Assembly (NCBI GenBank): GCA_019314185.1
Contig: JAFCZU010000085.1
Span: 1 to 9,665, forward strand
DNA: 9,665 nucleotides
Direction of reading: 5' to 3'
Source: Deltaproteobacteria bacterium
GTDB lineage: Bacteria; Desulfobacterota; Desulfobacteria; Desulfobacterales; ETH-SRB1
Shown: positions 1 through 8,327 of the stretch, piece by piece
Layout: each line of letters starts with the position of its first letter
Position numbering within the stretch: the first letter of the stretch is position 1
The notes under the pieces: generated by a model
Told to the model about the DNA's origin: nothing
The model's input: only the letters and a program-made list of their open reading frames with translations
The model's database searches: none
Position numbers and translations under genes: made by a program

Positions 1-2
1 GG

Positions 3-596
3 GGAGAAGATGATTCGTTTATCTGGTATGAATTTGCCGGCAGGCGGCTGTTGGGGCTTCTCGGCTGTCCGGCTTCGATGGCTGCCGATACCATGCGCTA
101 CAACGTAATCGAGCACCGCATTTACAAAGGCCCGATTTTTGATAAAGACATCAAAAAAGAATCCATCCAGGAAGCGGAGTTGGGAGACCAAAGGAAAACC
201 ATCAGGGAAGAGAGCCAAACGAATAAAAGCGTTGAGGCGGTTTATAGAATTTCCCTTAATTCCGGAAGAAGTATTTGGGTAAAAGATCAGGCTGAAATAG
301 AACTCTATAAAGAGGACCGGATTAAATTATCTTTAGGTTGTCTTACGATAGTCAACAAAGAGATGGCATTAGAAGACAAATGTGAAACACTGATCGAGAA
401 ACTTAAAAAATCCATGGCTGAAGTCAAGACCTTAAGCCGCATGCTCCCGATCTGTGCTAACTGCAAAAAAATACGCGATGACAAAGGTTATTGGAATGAA
501 ATTGAGACTTATATCAGCAGCCATTCTGAAACTGAATTCAGCCATGGCATCTGCCCTGAATGTACCAAAAAGCTATATCCCGACCTCTATCTATAG
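3..596 (+). CDS. PAS-like signalling protein with C-terminal Cys-rich tail, 5' end outside window
   Basis: The frame is open from base 3 with no stop, so the true start lies before the window; the TTG at 51 is only an internal codon. The visible part reads GEDDSFIWYEFAGRRL and onward. Around bases 240-350, YRISLNSGRSIWVKDQAEIE resembles the C-terminal (PAC) strands of a PAS fold. A short charged helix, probably coiled coil, follows at about 360-440. The end holds LPICANCKKIRDDKGYW and HGICPECTKKLYPD, giving two CxxC pairs (codons near 451-462 and 552-563) that look like a small metal site. From family knowledge, this tail is frequent at the end of PAS, receiver and GGDEF-type proteins in Desulfobacterota; its role is not established to my knowledge. 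The first visible 40 residues I do not recognise. It converges on hemW with a 31-base gap and no clear terminator hairpin. Confidence 0.75.
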   Translation, partial: GEDDSFIWYEFAGRRLLGLLGCPASMAADTMRYNVIEHRIYKGPIFDKDIKKESIQEAELGDQRKTIREESQTNKSVEAVYRISLNSGRSIWVKDQAEIELYKEDRIKLSLGCLTIVNKEMALEDKCETLIEKLKKSMAEVKTLSRMLPICANCKKIRDDKGYWNEIETYISSHSETEFSHGICPECTKKLYPDLYL

Positions 597-627
597 CACG
601 AGATAAGATGAGAGAATCTGCGCAAAA

Positions 628-1785
628 TTATATCAGCATAGAAGTTATGCTGTCCGCAAACAGCATTCCCTTGCGTGTAAGTGAGCATCGGTTTTCAGTT
701 AGCCTGATTAACCCGTCTTTTCCAAGATAGGTTATTGTTTTGGCAAACATTTTATTAAAGCTTACATCAAACTTTTTATCAAAAACATCTGTTTTAATTC
801 CGTCCGTCATCCTCAAACCAAGCGAAATCGCCTCTATCATCTGTTGCTCCCTTGACAAAACCTCCTTTCCTTCTATCGGTAGCCTGCCGGCAGTTAATTC
901 TTTAATATACTTGTTCACATTTCGGCAGTTCCAGTATCGCTCAGGCTCAATAAACGAATGAGCCGAAGGCCCAAGCCCGATGTAAGGAACAAACGACCAG
1001 TATTTCTGATTGTGCCTGGAATTAAAGCTCTTGAATCCACCGGATCCTGAACGCGCAAAGTTTGATATCTCATACTGGATATACCCGCTGGAACTTAAAA
1101 AATCTATGGTTGTTTCGAACATATCACAAACATGACTATCAGGTGCCGGGCAGAACATGCCTTTTTGCCGGTTAATATCCATTGGAGTGCCTGATTCATA
1201 TGTAAGCATGTAACAGGAAATATGTTCGGGCTCAAATTCAACAGCCCGCTTAAGATCCAGGAGCCAGGATCTTACTGTCTGACCAGGGATGCCGTAAATA
1301 AGATCAAGGCCGATATTATTAAACCCACTCTGACGCGCCCATCTGATCGCAAGCTCCGCTTCTTTGCCTGAATGAATCCTCCCTAAAAAATCAAGGTTTA
1401 CGTCCTGAAATGACTGAACTCCGATATTAATTCGATTTACCCCTGCGCTCTTGAAGCCGGCAAAATGCTCCCTGTCCACAGTTCCAGGGTTTAGTTCCAT
1501 TGTTATTTCAACATCTGCTGAAATCTTAAAAAACCGGCAGGCAGCCTCAATTATTTTAGCAAGATCTTCTATTGTTAAAACAGAAGGGGTTCCTCCTCCA
1601 ATATACATTGTGTCAAACAGGAAAGAAACGTTGCAAAGCATGCGCATCTCACACATCAAAGCTTCAATAAATGCTTGTTTAAGCGACAGATCGGTTATCG
1701 AATAAAAATCACAATAAGGACATTTGTTTATGCAAAAAGGGATATGCAAATATAACCCTGCATTTTCAATTTTATCTGCATGCAT
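628..1785 (-). CDS. hemW: HemW-type radical SAM protein (heme chaperone, coproporphyrinogen oxidase-like)
   Basis: A 385-residue cytoplasmic radical SAM protein, the usual HemW length. The cluster motif CINKCPYC puts Cys at 18, 22 and 25 (CX3CX2C). Other family marks are YIGGGTPSVL (61-70, SAM-binding GGGTP), ELNPGT (97-102), INIGVQSFQD (119-128), LIYGIPGQT (162-170), YEISNFAR (238-245), HNQKYW (258-263) and GLGPSAHSF (270-278), followed by a HemW C-terminal domain. HemW binds heme and delivers it to hemoproteins and is often misnamed oxygen-independent coproporphyrinogen oxidase (HemN). The early position of the Cys motif and the short length favour HemW, but activity cannot be read from sequence alone. 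The ATG at 1785 is the first usable start after an in-frame TAA about 40 bases upstream. The best Shine-Dalgarno (AGAGG) is 17 bases away, so initiation may be weak. It is transcribed alone. Confidence 0.93.
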   Translation of the reverse strand: MHADKIENAGLYLHIPFCINKCPYCDFYSITDLSLKQAFIEALMCEMRMLCNVSFLFDTMYIGGGTPSVLTIEDLAKIIEAACRFFKISADVEITMELNPGTVDREHFAGFKSAGVNRINIGVQSFQDVNLDFLGRIHSGKEAELAIRWARQSGFNNIGLDLIYGIPGQTVRSWLLDLKRAVEFEPEHISCYMLTYESGTPMDINRQKGMFCPAPDSHVCDMFETTIDFLSSSGYIQYEISNFARSGSGGFKSFNSRHNQKYWSFVPYIGLGPSAHSFIEPERYWNCRNVNKYIKELTAGRLPIEGKEVLSREQQMIEAISLGLRMTDGIKTDVFDKKFDVSFNKMFAKTITYLGKDGLIRLTENRCSLTRKGMLFADSITSMLI

Positions 1786-1931
1786 AATAATTTTGTGTGA
1801 AACCTCTTTCTTTTGAGAAAATTAAATACACCTTTGACAACTTACCTCTTTTTGAAATATTGTAATAATTTAGCGTTTTGAAAATTTGGCTATTTTCGTT
1901 GAGATATTGCTAATTCGAAAAAGCATTATTT

Positions 1932-2088
1932 GAATATCGAATGTCGAACAAGAAATTTCGAATAATGAAGTGTGGAATCGCTACGCTCCAGGCGTCGCCC
2001 ACGGCTATGCCACGGCAAGCTATCTTTTTAAATATTAAAAATGATAGAATACCTTACTTCGATATTCATAATTTCTTGTTCGATATTC
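1932..2088. repeat. Imperfect palindromic intergenic element A between hemW and mltG
   Basis: The left arm has GAATGTCGAACAAGAAATT at 1939-1957. Its reverse complement recurs at 2070-2088 with one mismatch in 19. Pairing continues inward more weakly (1958-1971 against 2056-2069, 10 of 14), and the left arm ends in a GGAATCGCTACGC-type segment at 1973-1985. The loop, about 1980-2045, is GC-richer than the flanks. The outer arms are built from degenerate TTCGAATA/ATATCGAA units. No reading frame of note lies inside. The rest of the 382-base gap (1786-1931 and 2089-2167) is AT-rich and must hold the divergent hemW and mltG promoters, which I could not place convincingly. The element resembles MITE or REP-like intergenic repeats; copy number elsewhere is unknown here. 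Confidence 0.75.
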
Positions 2089-2167
2089 TGCGGTTCAAAA
2101 GAAATCCGTAAGTTTGAATTCGTTTTAAAAAAGCTAAAATGTTACGAAACACTAAATATTTATTTCC

Positions 2168-3256
2168 ATGCCTATCAAAGCAAAGCAATTTGATATTTAC
2201 CAGCAAATACGGAGCAAATTTGTCTTGAGAAAATTTTTGTTAATTATTTCAATATCTTTGTTTGTATTTTTTTGCGCCTTTTCATTCCTTGTTTTTGACC
2301 TTTTACAATATGCTGAAACACCCGTAAATTCAAACGAAACAGATAGAATCGTTGTGATAAAGCCTGGTCAGGGATTTACAGCTACCTTGAATAGCCTGAA
2401 AGATACCGGAGTCATCAAAAATCCGATTAGATTTGAGATGATTGCCCGCATTAAAGGATATGATAAAAAAATAAAAGCTGGCGAATATCTTCTTTCTTCT
2501 TCCATGCCTCCCATTAAAATATTAGAGACAATTGTAAAAGGAAAGGTACGCCTATACAAAGTTACCGTGCCTGAAGGTTACAACATACGTCAAACCGCAT
2601 CTATTATGAACATGGCAAATCTGGCAACAAAAACCGATTTTTTAAAGGCCGCAACAGACGCTTTATTAGTGCGTGAAAACGGTATTGATGCTGAGACCTT
2701 TGAGGGATATCTTTTTCCAGACACCTATTGTTTTCCAAAAAACATAACATCCAAAGGAATAATTACCACAATGGTTGAGCAATTCCGAGCAATATTTACT
2801 CCTGAATGGAAAAATCAGGCAAAAAAACTCAATCTAACAATTCATCAGGTAGTGACACTGGCATCCATTATCGAAAAAGAAACAGGCGCCCAGATCGAGC
2901 GCCCGATTATCTCCTCGGTTTTTCACAATCGTTTAAGAAAAAAGATGCGTCTTGAAAGCGATCCAACTGTCATCTATGGTATAAAAAACTTTGACGGCAA
3001 TATAACTCGAAAACACCTCTCTAAGCCGACATCTTATAACACATATAAAATCAGAGGACTTCCACCAGGCCCAATCGCAAACCCAGGTCTCAAAGCAATA
3101 GAAGCCGCTCTTTTTCCTGAAAAAACGAATTTTTTATATTTTGTCTCAAAAGGAGACGGCACTCACAAATTTTCAACAAACATCGCAGATCATAACAGGG
3201 CTGTAAGAAAGTATCAACTGCGCAAACAACTCATAAATGATATCAGTAGCCGTTAA
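2168..3256 (+). CDS. mltG: Endolytic murein transglycosylase MltG (YceG-like)
   Basis: 362 residues, typical for MltG. It has a short basic cytoplasmic N-terminus, one transmembrane helix at about 23-47 (FLLIISISLFVFFCAFSF), then a periplasmic region. A LysM-like/YceG N-terminal part (about 60-125, ending GEYLLSSSMPP) precedes the lytic domain. FEGYLFPDTY (178-187), LASIIEKET (231-239), FHNRLRKKMRLESDPTVIYG (252-271) and GLPPGPIANPG (297-307) are the family signatures. By analogy with E. coli MltG, Glu236 in the EKET motif is the probable catalytic acid. The enzyme cleaves nascent glycan strands at the inner membrane and so helps set strand length. The ATG at 2168 gives a well-formed N-in membrane anchor but has no recognisable Shine-Dalgarno in the AT-rich leader. 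It stands alone between two repeat-filled gaps. Confidence 0.96.
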   Translation: MPIKAKQFDIYQQIRSKFVLRKFLLIISISLFVFFCAFSFLVFDLLQYAETPVNSNETDRIVVIKPGQGFTATLNSLKDTGVIKNPIRFEMIARIKGYDKKIKAGEYLLSSSMPPIKILETIVKGKVRLYKVTVPEGYNIRQTASIMNMANLATKTDFLKAATDALLVRENGIDAETFEGYLFPDTYCFPKNITSKGIITTMVEQFRAIFTPEWKNQAKKLNLTIHQVVTLASIIEKETGAQIERPIISSVFHNRLRKKMRLESDPTVIYGIKNFDGNITRKHLSKPTSYNTYKIRGLPPGPIANPGLKAIEAALFPEKTNFLYFVSKGDGTHKFSTNIADHNRAVRKYQLRKQLINDISSR

Positions 3257-3305
3257 CAGCTTGGAACTTGAAATTGGAAAGTAGAAATTTGGGAAACCTG
3301 TCTGC

Positions 3306-3323
3306 GTGCGTGCGAGCACGCAC
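3306..3323. other. Perfect 8-bp GC-rich hairpin
   Basis: GTGCGTGC (3306-3313) pairs fully with GCACGCAC (3316-3323), with only GA between, so as RNA the closing pair would have to open. It starts 49 bases after the mltG stop codon, so it could form in the mltG 3' UTR. It lacks a following T-run and is therefore not a standard intrinsic terminator. It lies inside repeat element B and may be part of that element's structure. Confidence 0.5.
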
Positions 3324-3331
3324 AGGCAAGG

Positions 3332-3391
3332 ATAAAACAAGTTTACGAGTTGGATATTTACAAGCTGTCAGAAGCGTTAGAAGAAAAGCAT
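3332..3391 (+). pseudogene. Possible remnant of a four-helix-bundle (bAvd/S23-like) protein gene
   Basis: Reading from ATA at 3332, the frame gives IKQVYELDIYKLSEALEEKH and stays open to a TAA near 3466, running through the right arm of element B. The segment VYELDIYKLSEAL resembles, from memory, the first helix of small four-helix-bundle proteins of the bAvd/S23-like group, whose N-termini often read like LxVYKLSExLxD. There is no ATG, GTG or TTG at the proper place (ATA where ATG would be expected), and the remaining helices are missing, so at most this is a deletion relic. The match is short and could be coincidence. Confidence 0.2.
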
Positions 3392-3488
3392 GAAGGTCGA
3401 ATTCCCAATTTCTATTTTCAACGTTCCGTGAACACTTATCTAATTTGCTTGACCATAATGATTTAATCCTGTTAATAAAAACACAATG

Positions 3489-3647
3489 TTAACTGGTATC
3501 CATCCATAAGTGGTAGATTTTGGTTCCTGGCAAGAATCGAGCATTTTTGCAACTGCAGGCATAGTGCGCCTATTTCGAGGGTTGCAAAAAAGCAAGAACG
3601 CCGCCAGAGGCCGAAAGATGCCATTTGTGGATGGACACTAACTAATT
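3489..3647. repeat. Imperfect palindromic element C directly upstream of the PocR gene
   Basis: GTATCCATCCATAAGTGGTA (3496-3515) matches the reverse complement of 3619-3638 at 16 of 20 positions, and the similarity extends outward to about 3489 and 3647. A second inner pair follows: CCTGGCAAGAATCGAGCA then TTTTTGCAAC on the left, against the reverse complement of the GGGTTGCAAAAAAGC, AAGAACGCCGCCAG stretch around 3579-3607. A central GCAACTGCAG/GGGTTGC loop lies at about 3548-3585. The element is about 159 bp and non-coding. Its right end is flush with the Shine-Dalgarno GGAGG at 3648-3652, so the mRNA leader of the next gene probably contains part or all of it. Confidence 0.75.
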
Positions 3648-3654
3648 GGAGGAG
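3648..3654 (+). promoter_or_regulatory. Strong ribosome binding site of the PocR gene
   Basis: GGAGGAG lies 9 bases (counting from GGAGG) before the ATG at 3662. It fixes the start of the PocR protein. It begins at the base immediately after the outer edge of element C. Confidence 0.8.
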
Positions 3655-3661
3655 AACCGAC

Positions 3662-4156
3662 ATGAAACTCACAGACATTGCACCAATAAAAACATGGCAG
3701 CAGATGGTAAAAGAAATTTATGAAAAATTCGGAGTTAACTACGGTGTGCTCGACATCAACAATATTGTTATTCAACCGCCTGTCGGATGGGCAAATAAGG
3801 CCTGTCCCCTGATAAAGGGTAATGAAAATAGCCGGGTGGTTTGTGCATCCGCTCAACAAAGTATGGCCAGCCAAGCGCGTAACACTAAAAATACTATTAT
3901 CGACAAATGCGACGTAGGCTTTACAAAATTTGTTATACCGATATTTTACAATGATGAATTCATTGGAACCACGGGTGGATGCGGCATACTTGTTGAGGGT
4001 GATGAACTAGATGATTTTTATATTTCAAAAATTCTCAACATATCTGAAAAAGAGGCCAAAGAGCTTATAAAAGATGTAAAAACAATTTCAAATGATGATC
4101 TTGAAAAAAATGTCGAGCATTTGGAAAAAGCACTATTAAAAATTATGTCTTGTTAA
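3662..4156 (+). CDS. Stand-alone PocR-type ligand-sensing domain protein
   Basis: 164 residues, essentially one PocR domain with a short helical tail. Typical features are the YGVLDINNIVIQPP strand region (27-40), WANKACPLI (43-51), NSRVVCASAQQ (56-66), KCDVGFTKFVIPIFYND (82-98) and the GTTGGCG turn (102-108). Cysteines at 48, 61, 83 and 107 are those usually kept in this family. PocR domains are PAS/GAF-like sensors, named from the propanediol-utilisation regulator PocR, and often sit in front of kinase, AraC or cyclase modules; here there is no attached output domain. No signal peptide or membrane segment is visible, so it is cytoplasmic. The C-terminal 30 residues (NDDLEKNVEHLEKALLKIM) form a likely amphipathic helix suitable for partner contact. 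The next gene, 111 bases downstream on the same strand, encodes a GAF/HD-GYP protein, so I infer the two act together. The ligand is unknown. Confidence 0.85.
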   Translation: MKLTDIAPIKTWQQMVKEIYEKFGVNYGVLDINNIVIQPPVGWANKACPLIKGNENSRVVCASAQQSMASQARNTKNTIIDKCDVGFTKFVIPIFYNDEFIGTTGGCGILVEGDELDDFYISKILNISEKEAKELIKDVKTISNDDLEKNVEHLEKALLKIMSC

Positions 4157-4267
4157 TATAGAAGCTTATCCGACATTTTTGATTCTACTTCTTTACACCT
4201 TTTTCTTTATAAATATAATTTGCCAGCAAGCGGCTAAGAACTCACCATAAGTTGAGGGCAAAACGAT

Positions 4268-5980
4268 ATGATTTCCTCATCGAACTTTGATCAAAAAACA
4301 AACAATCAGCTAAAGGTTGATATTGATAATTTATCCAAGGATAAAAGACTAAATAAACTTCTCAAATCAGTCATCATAGAGGTAAAACATTACGCTGAAG
4401 ATCAAATCAAACACATCAATCAGTTAACCAGCATCGGTCTCGCCCTGTCTGCTGAAAAAAATATCTCAAAATTGCTGAAAATAATTGTGGATGAATCCAG
4501 AGAACTTTCCAATGCTGATGGAGGAACATTATATATAGTCGATGACGACAAAAAGCATCTCCGCTTTGAGATAATGCAAAACGATACCATAAAAACCAGA
4601 ATGGGCGACACCAGCGGCGTTGAAATCTCCCTGCCAAAAGTCCCTCTCTATATAGACGGAAAACCAAATCATTATAACGTGTCATCATACACTGCTTTAA
4701 CCGGTGAAACTGTTAACATTCCTGATGTATATGAAGCAGAAGGATTTGATTTCACCGGTCCCAGGAAATACGATGCAACCACGGGATACCATTCCAAATC
4801 CATGCTGGTTATTCCGATGAAAAATCATGAAAATAATATTATCGGCGTGCTTCAATTACTAAACGCCAAAGACCCTGAAACCGGCAAGGTAATAGCATTC
4901 TCCACAGAATACATAGATATTATCGGCTCCCTGGCTTCACAAGCTGCTGTAGCTCTGACAAATACGCAACTCATTCAGGATTTAAGCAATCTATTATATG
5001 CCTTTATCAAAAGCATTGCCGCAGCCATAGACGAAAAATCCCCATACACTGGAGGCCATATCAATCGTGTTGTATCTTTAACAATAATGCTTGCGGAAAC
5101 AATCAATAATGCAAATAAGGGTAAATTTAAAGATGTCAAATTCAACAAAAATGAAATGGAAGAACTAAAACTGGCCGCATGGATGCATGATGTGGGAAAG
5201 ATTACAACGCCGGAGTATGTGGTAGACAAATCAACAAAACTGCAAACTATCTTTGACCGCATCAATCTGATAGAAACCAGATTCCAGATTATTGCAAAAT
5301 CGATTGAAAATAAATATTTAAGCACGAAGGTAGAGCTTATGCAAAACGGCGGGACAAACAGCTCTGAGATAAAACAACTGGATAAAAAGCTTGCCAACGA
5401 TATAAAATTGCTTCATGAAGAATTGGATTTTATCAAAAAATGCAACAAGCCTGATGAGTTTTTAAGCAATGATAAAATAGAAAAAGTTAAAAAGCTATCA
5501 AACAAAACATACTCATTTAATAATATGGATTATCAATATCTTACTGAGGACGAAGTTAAAAATTTATGTATTCAAAAAGGTTCTCTCACAAAAGAAGAAC
5601 GAAAAATTATTGAAAACCACGTAACAATGACGCTGAAAATATTAAAGGAACTGCCCTTCCCGCCAAAACTGGCAAATGTGCCGGAATATGCTGCCGGGCA
5701 TCACGAAAAACTGGATGGATCAGGCTATCCACGTGGTCTTACAGAAAAAGAGATGCCCCTGCAATCCCGCATTATGGCAGTAGCAGATATTTTTGAAGCT
5801 CTGACCGCCAAGGACAGACCCTATAAAAAACCGATAAAACTTTCCCAAGCGGTTAAAATCATGGGATTTATGAAAAAAAATAGACATATTGATCCGGATA
5901 TTTATGATCTTTTTATAGAAAACCGCCTTTTTTACGATTATGCCAAAAAAGAAATGAATCCAGAACAGATCGATATATAG
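4268..5980 (+). CDS. GAF and HD-GYP domain protein, probable c-di-GMP phosphodiesterase
   Basis: 570 residues, cytoplasmic. An N-terminal helical segment (about 15-60) leads into a GAF domain (about 63-235, with ADGGTLYIVDDD, a TTGYHSKSMLVIPM core and GVLQLLNA). HD-GYP follows: E256 and H264 (EKSPYTGGH), HD at 307-308 in MHDVGK, H451 in ENH, HH at 478-479, GSGYP 484-488, and D507/K515 in VADIFEALTAK. All the metal and substrate residues expected of active HD-GYP enzymes are present, so hydrolysis of c-di-GMP is likely. Between VDKSTKL (319-325) and KGSLT (437-441) lies an insert of about 110 mostly helical, Lys/Glu-rich residues absent from canonical HD-GYP, though I recall related proteins in deltaproteobacteria that carry one. 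GAGGG at 4254-4258, 9 bases before the ATG, supports the start. The PocR gene just upstream is a plausible sensor partner. The transcript runs toward tRNA-Arg on the other strand, 18 bases away. Confidence 0.93.
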   Translation: MISSSNFDQKTNNQLKVDIDNLSKDKRLNKLLKSVIIEVKHYAEDQIKHINQLTSIGLALSAEKNISKLLKIIVDESRELSNADGGTLYIVDDDKKHLRFEIMQNDTIKTRMGDTSGVEISLPKVPLYIDGKPNHYNVSSYTALTGETVNIPDVYEAEGFDFTGPRKYDATTGYHSKSMLVIPMKNHENNIIGVLQLLNAKDPETGKVIAFSTEYIDIIGSLASQAAVALTNTQLIQDLSNLLYAFIKSIAAAIDEKSPYTGGHINRVVSLTIMLAETINNANKGKFKDVKFNKNEMEELKLAAWMHDVGKITTPEYVVDKSTKLQTIFDRINLIETRFQIIAKSIENKYLSTKVELMQNGGTNSSEIKQLDKKLANDIKLLHEELDFIKKCNKPDEFLSNDKIEKVKKLSNKTYSFNNMDYQYLTEDEVKNLCIQKGSLTKEERKIIENHVTMTLKILKELPFPPKLANVPEYAAGHHEKLDGSGYPRGLTEKEMPLQSRIMAVADIFEALTAKDRPYKKPIKLSQAVKIMGFMKKNRHIDPDIYDLFIENRLFYDYAKKEMNPEQIDI

Positions 5981-5998
5981 ATAGACTCTTTGAAAAAA

Positions 5999-6076
5999 TG
6001 GTGCGCCCGGCGTGATTCGAACACGCGACCTACGGATTCGTAGTCCGGCACTCTATCCGGGCTGAGCTACGGGCGC
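5999..6076 (-). tRNA. tRNA-Arg (anticodon ACG)
   Basis: Read on the minus strand, the acceptor GCGCCCG (6076-6070) pairs with CGGGCGC (6009-6003). The D arm is GCTC/GAGT, the anticodon loop CTACGAA (6043-6037) carries ACG, and the T arm GCGTG-TTCGAAT-CACGC is perfect. The discriminator is A, and CCA is encoded (6001-5999). The anticodon loop equals the E. coli tRNA-Arg(ACG) loop. A34 would be converted to inosine by TadA, whose gene starts 248 bases away on the opposite strand. The first pair of the anticodon stem (C27 with U43) does not match; the other four do. A run of six T directly follows CCA (5998-5993), which may serve as the termination tract. Confidence 0.97.
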
Positions 6077-6103
6077 ATATGAAATATTATAAAATTCGAT
6101 TAT

Positions 6104-6132
6104 TTCTTAAGCTATACTAATCTTTATGTCAA
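6104..6132 (-). promoter_or_regulatory. Candidate sigma70 promoter of tRNA-Arg
   Basis: On the minus strand a perfect -35 TTGACA (6132-6127) is followed after 17 bases by TAAGAA (6109-6104). A perfect TATAAT also lies closer to the gene (6091-6086), but its 17-base-spaced -35 is poor and its start point would fall only about 3 bases before the mature tRNA. The first pair has the same layout as the box in front of tRNA-Pro (TTGACA, 17 bases, TAAAAA). Confidence 0.4.
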
Positions 6133-6164
6133 TAATAAGTTGGTAATAATTAACATAACCGTTT

Positions 6165-6206
6165 AAGGTTCACGACTCACAGTTTATATTTTTTTAAATG
6201 AACCTT
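6165..6206. repeat. Short inverted repeat in the tRNA-Arg/tadA gap
   Basis: AAGGTTCA (6165-6172) and TGAACCTT (6199-6206) are perfect reverse complements around 26 bases. GTAATAATT occurs beside both arms as a direct repeat (6143-6151 and 6207-6215). The left arm overlaps the sequence TAACCGTTTAAGGTTCACG (6156-6174), a degenerate copy of which (16 of 19) lies on the minus strand at 8640-8622. Otherwise the 248-base gap 6077-6324 shows only AT-rich leader and promoter sequence. Confidence 0.5.
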
Positions 6207-6324
6207 GTAATAATTGAAGCATGTTTGATATTGATTCTTATTTTTTTCAGAAAATTCTTTTGATGGCATCGTAAAAAGTCAAAAAATTCCCTCTTCATTG
6301 ATAGGAGAGCCGGGGTAATGGTGA

Positions 6325-8095
<1,771 letters not shown>

Positions 8096-8147
8096 AAAGT
8101 GCTTTAGGAGGAACAACCTGTTATTATCCAAGATGAGAAATTAGCTC

Positions 8148-8264
8148 TTAGCAATTAGCTCTTATTATTTCGTGTGGTTACCAGCAATTTGATTTTCACC
8201 TATTGGGTGAAATCTTGACTTTTATCAATACATTGAAATTATTGTGCTAAAAGCTAATGGCTAA
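8148..8264. repeat. Inverted-repeat element D downstream of purA
   Basis: TTAGCAATTAGCTCTTA (8148-8164) matches the reverse complement of 8248-8264 (TTAGCCATTAGCTTTTA) at 15 of 17 positions. The arms are made of degenerate TTAGC/ATTAGCT units, and further units flank both sides (8140-8147, 8261-8268). In the 83-base loop, TTTCACC (8194-8200) pairs with GGTGAAA (8206-8212) as a small inner hairpin. No coding frame is visible. It is AT-rich and may lie in the purA 3' UTR. Confidence 0.6.
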
Positions 8265-8287
8265 TCGCTTATTTTAGGTATTATTAA

Positions 8288-8316
8288 TTGACATATAAAG
8301 ATTATTGGAATAAAAA
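8288..8316 (+). promoter_or_regulatory. Candidate sigma70 promoter of tRNA-Pro
   Basis: A perfect -35 TTGACA (8288-8293), a spacer of 17 bases and -10 TAAAAA (8311-8316, 4 of 6 to consensus). The predicted start at about 8323 lies just before element E, which separates this promoter from the tRNA. Its form (TTGACA, 17 bases, TAAAAA) resembles the box before tRNA-Arg, and both begin TTGACATA with AAGATTA shortly after. Confidence 0.5.
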
Positions 8317-8327
8317 TCTGTCAAAAG

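Larger units (their letters stand above)
3263..3427. repeat. Imperfect inverted-repeat element B after mltG
   Basis: The left arm at 3263-3295 (GGAACTTGAAATTGG then AAGTAGAAATTTGGGAA) is matched with gaps by the reverse complement of 3402-3427 (GGAACGTTGAAAATAGAAAT then TGGGAA). The arms are purine-rich and made of short near-tandem units (GAAATTGG, AGAAATTTGG). The interior of about 105 bases contains a perfect GC-rich hairpin (3306-3323) and a stretch that reads like the start of a small protein (3332-3391). The organisation, arms around a gene scrap, suggests a decayed mobile or gene-carrying intergenic element. Arm similarity is clear by eye; the exact ends are uncertain. Confidence 0.55.

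Noticed and set aside
51..53. TTG at 51 as the start of the first gene
   Set aside because: The frame is open to the window edge and the upstream residues continue a plausible protein, so this is a truncated gene rather than a TTG start.
2114..2134. TTGAAT with a TAAAAT-like box as mltG promoter
   Set aside because: The spacing is only 15 bases and both boxes are weak in a very AT-rich stretch, so it is not distinguishable from background.
3306..3326. GC-rich hairpin as an mltG terminator
   Set aside because: No T-run follows it; the next bases are AGGCAAGGATAAAAC. It is better explained as part of element B.
1932..3647. Repeats A-C as a CRISPR array
   Set aside because: The units are inverted, differ from each other and have no regular spacing or spacers; no cas gene is present.
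3638..3874. Minus-strand frame opposite the PocR start
   Set aside because: It overlaps the RBS and first third of the PocR gene and has no recognisable features.
4975..5397. Minus-strand open frame of 140 codons inside the HD-GYP gene
   Set aside because: It is the antisense of a well-supported coding region, with hydrophobic, Ser-rich composition and no family motif or ribosome binding site.
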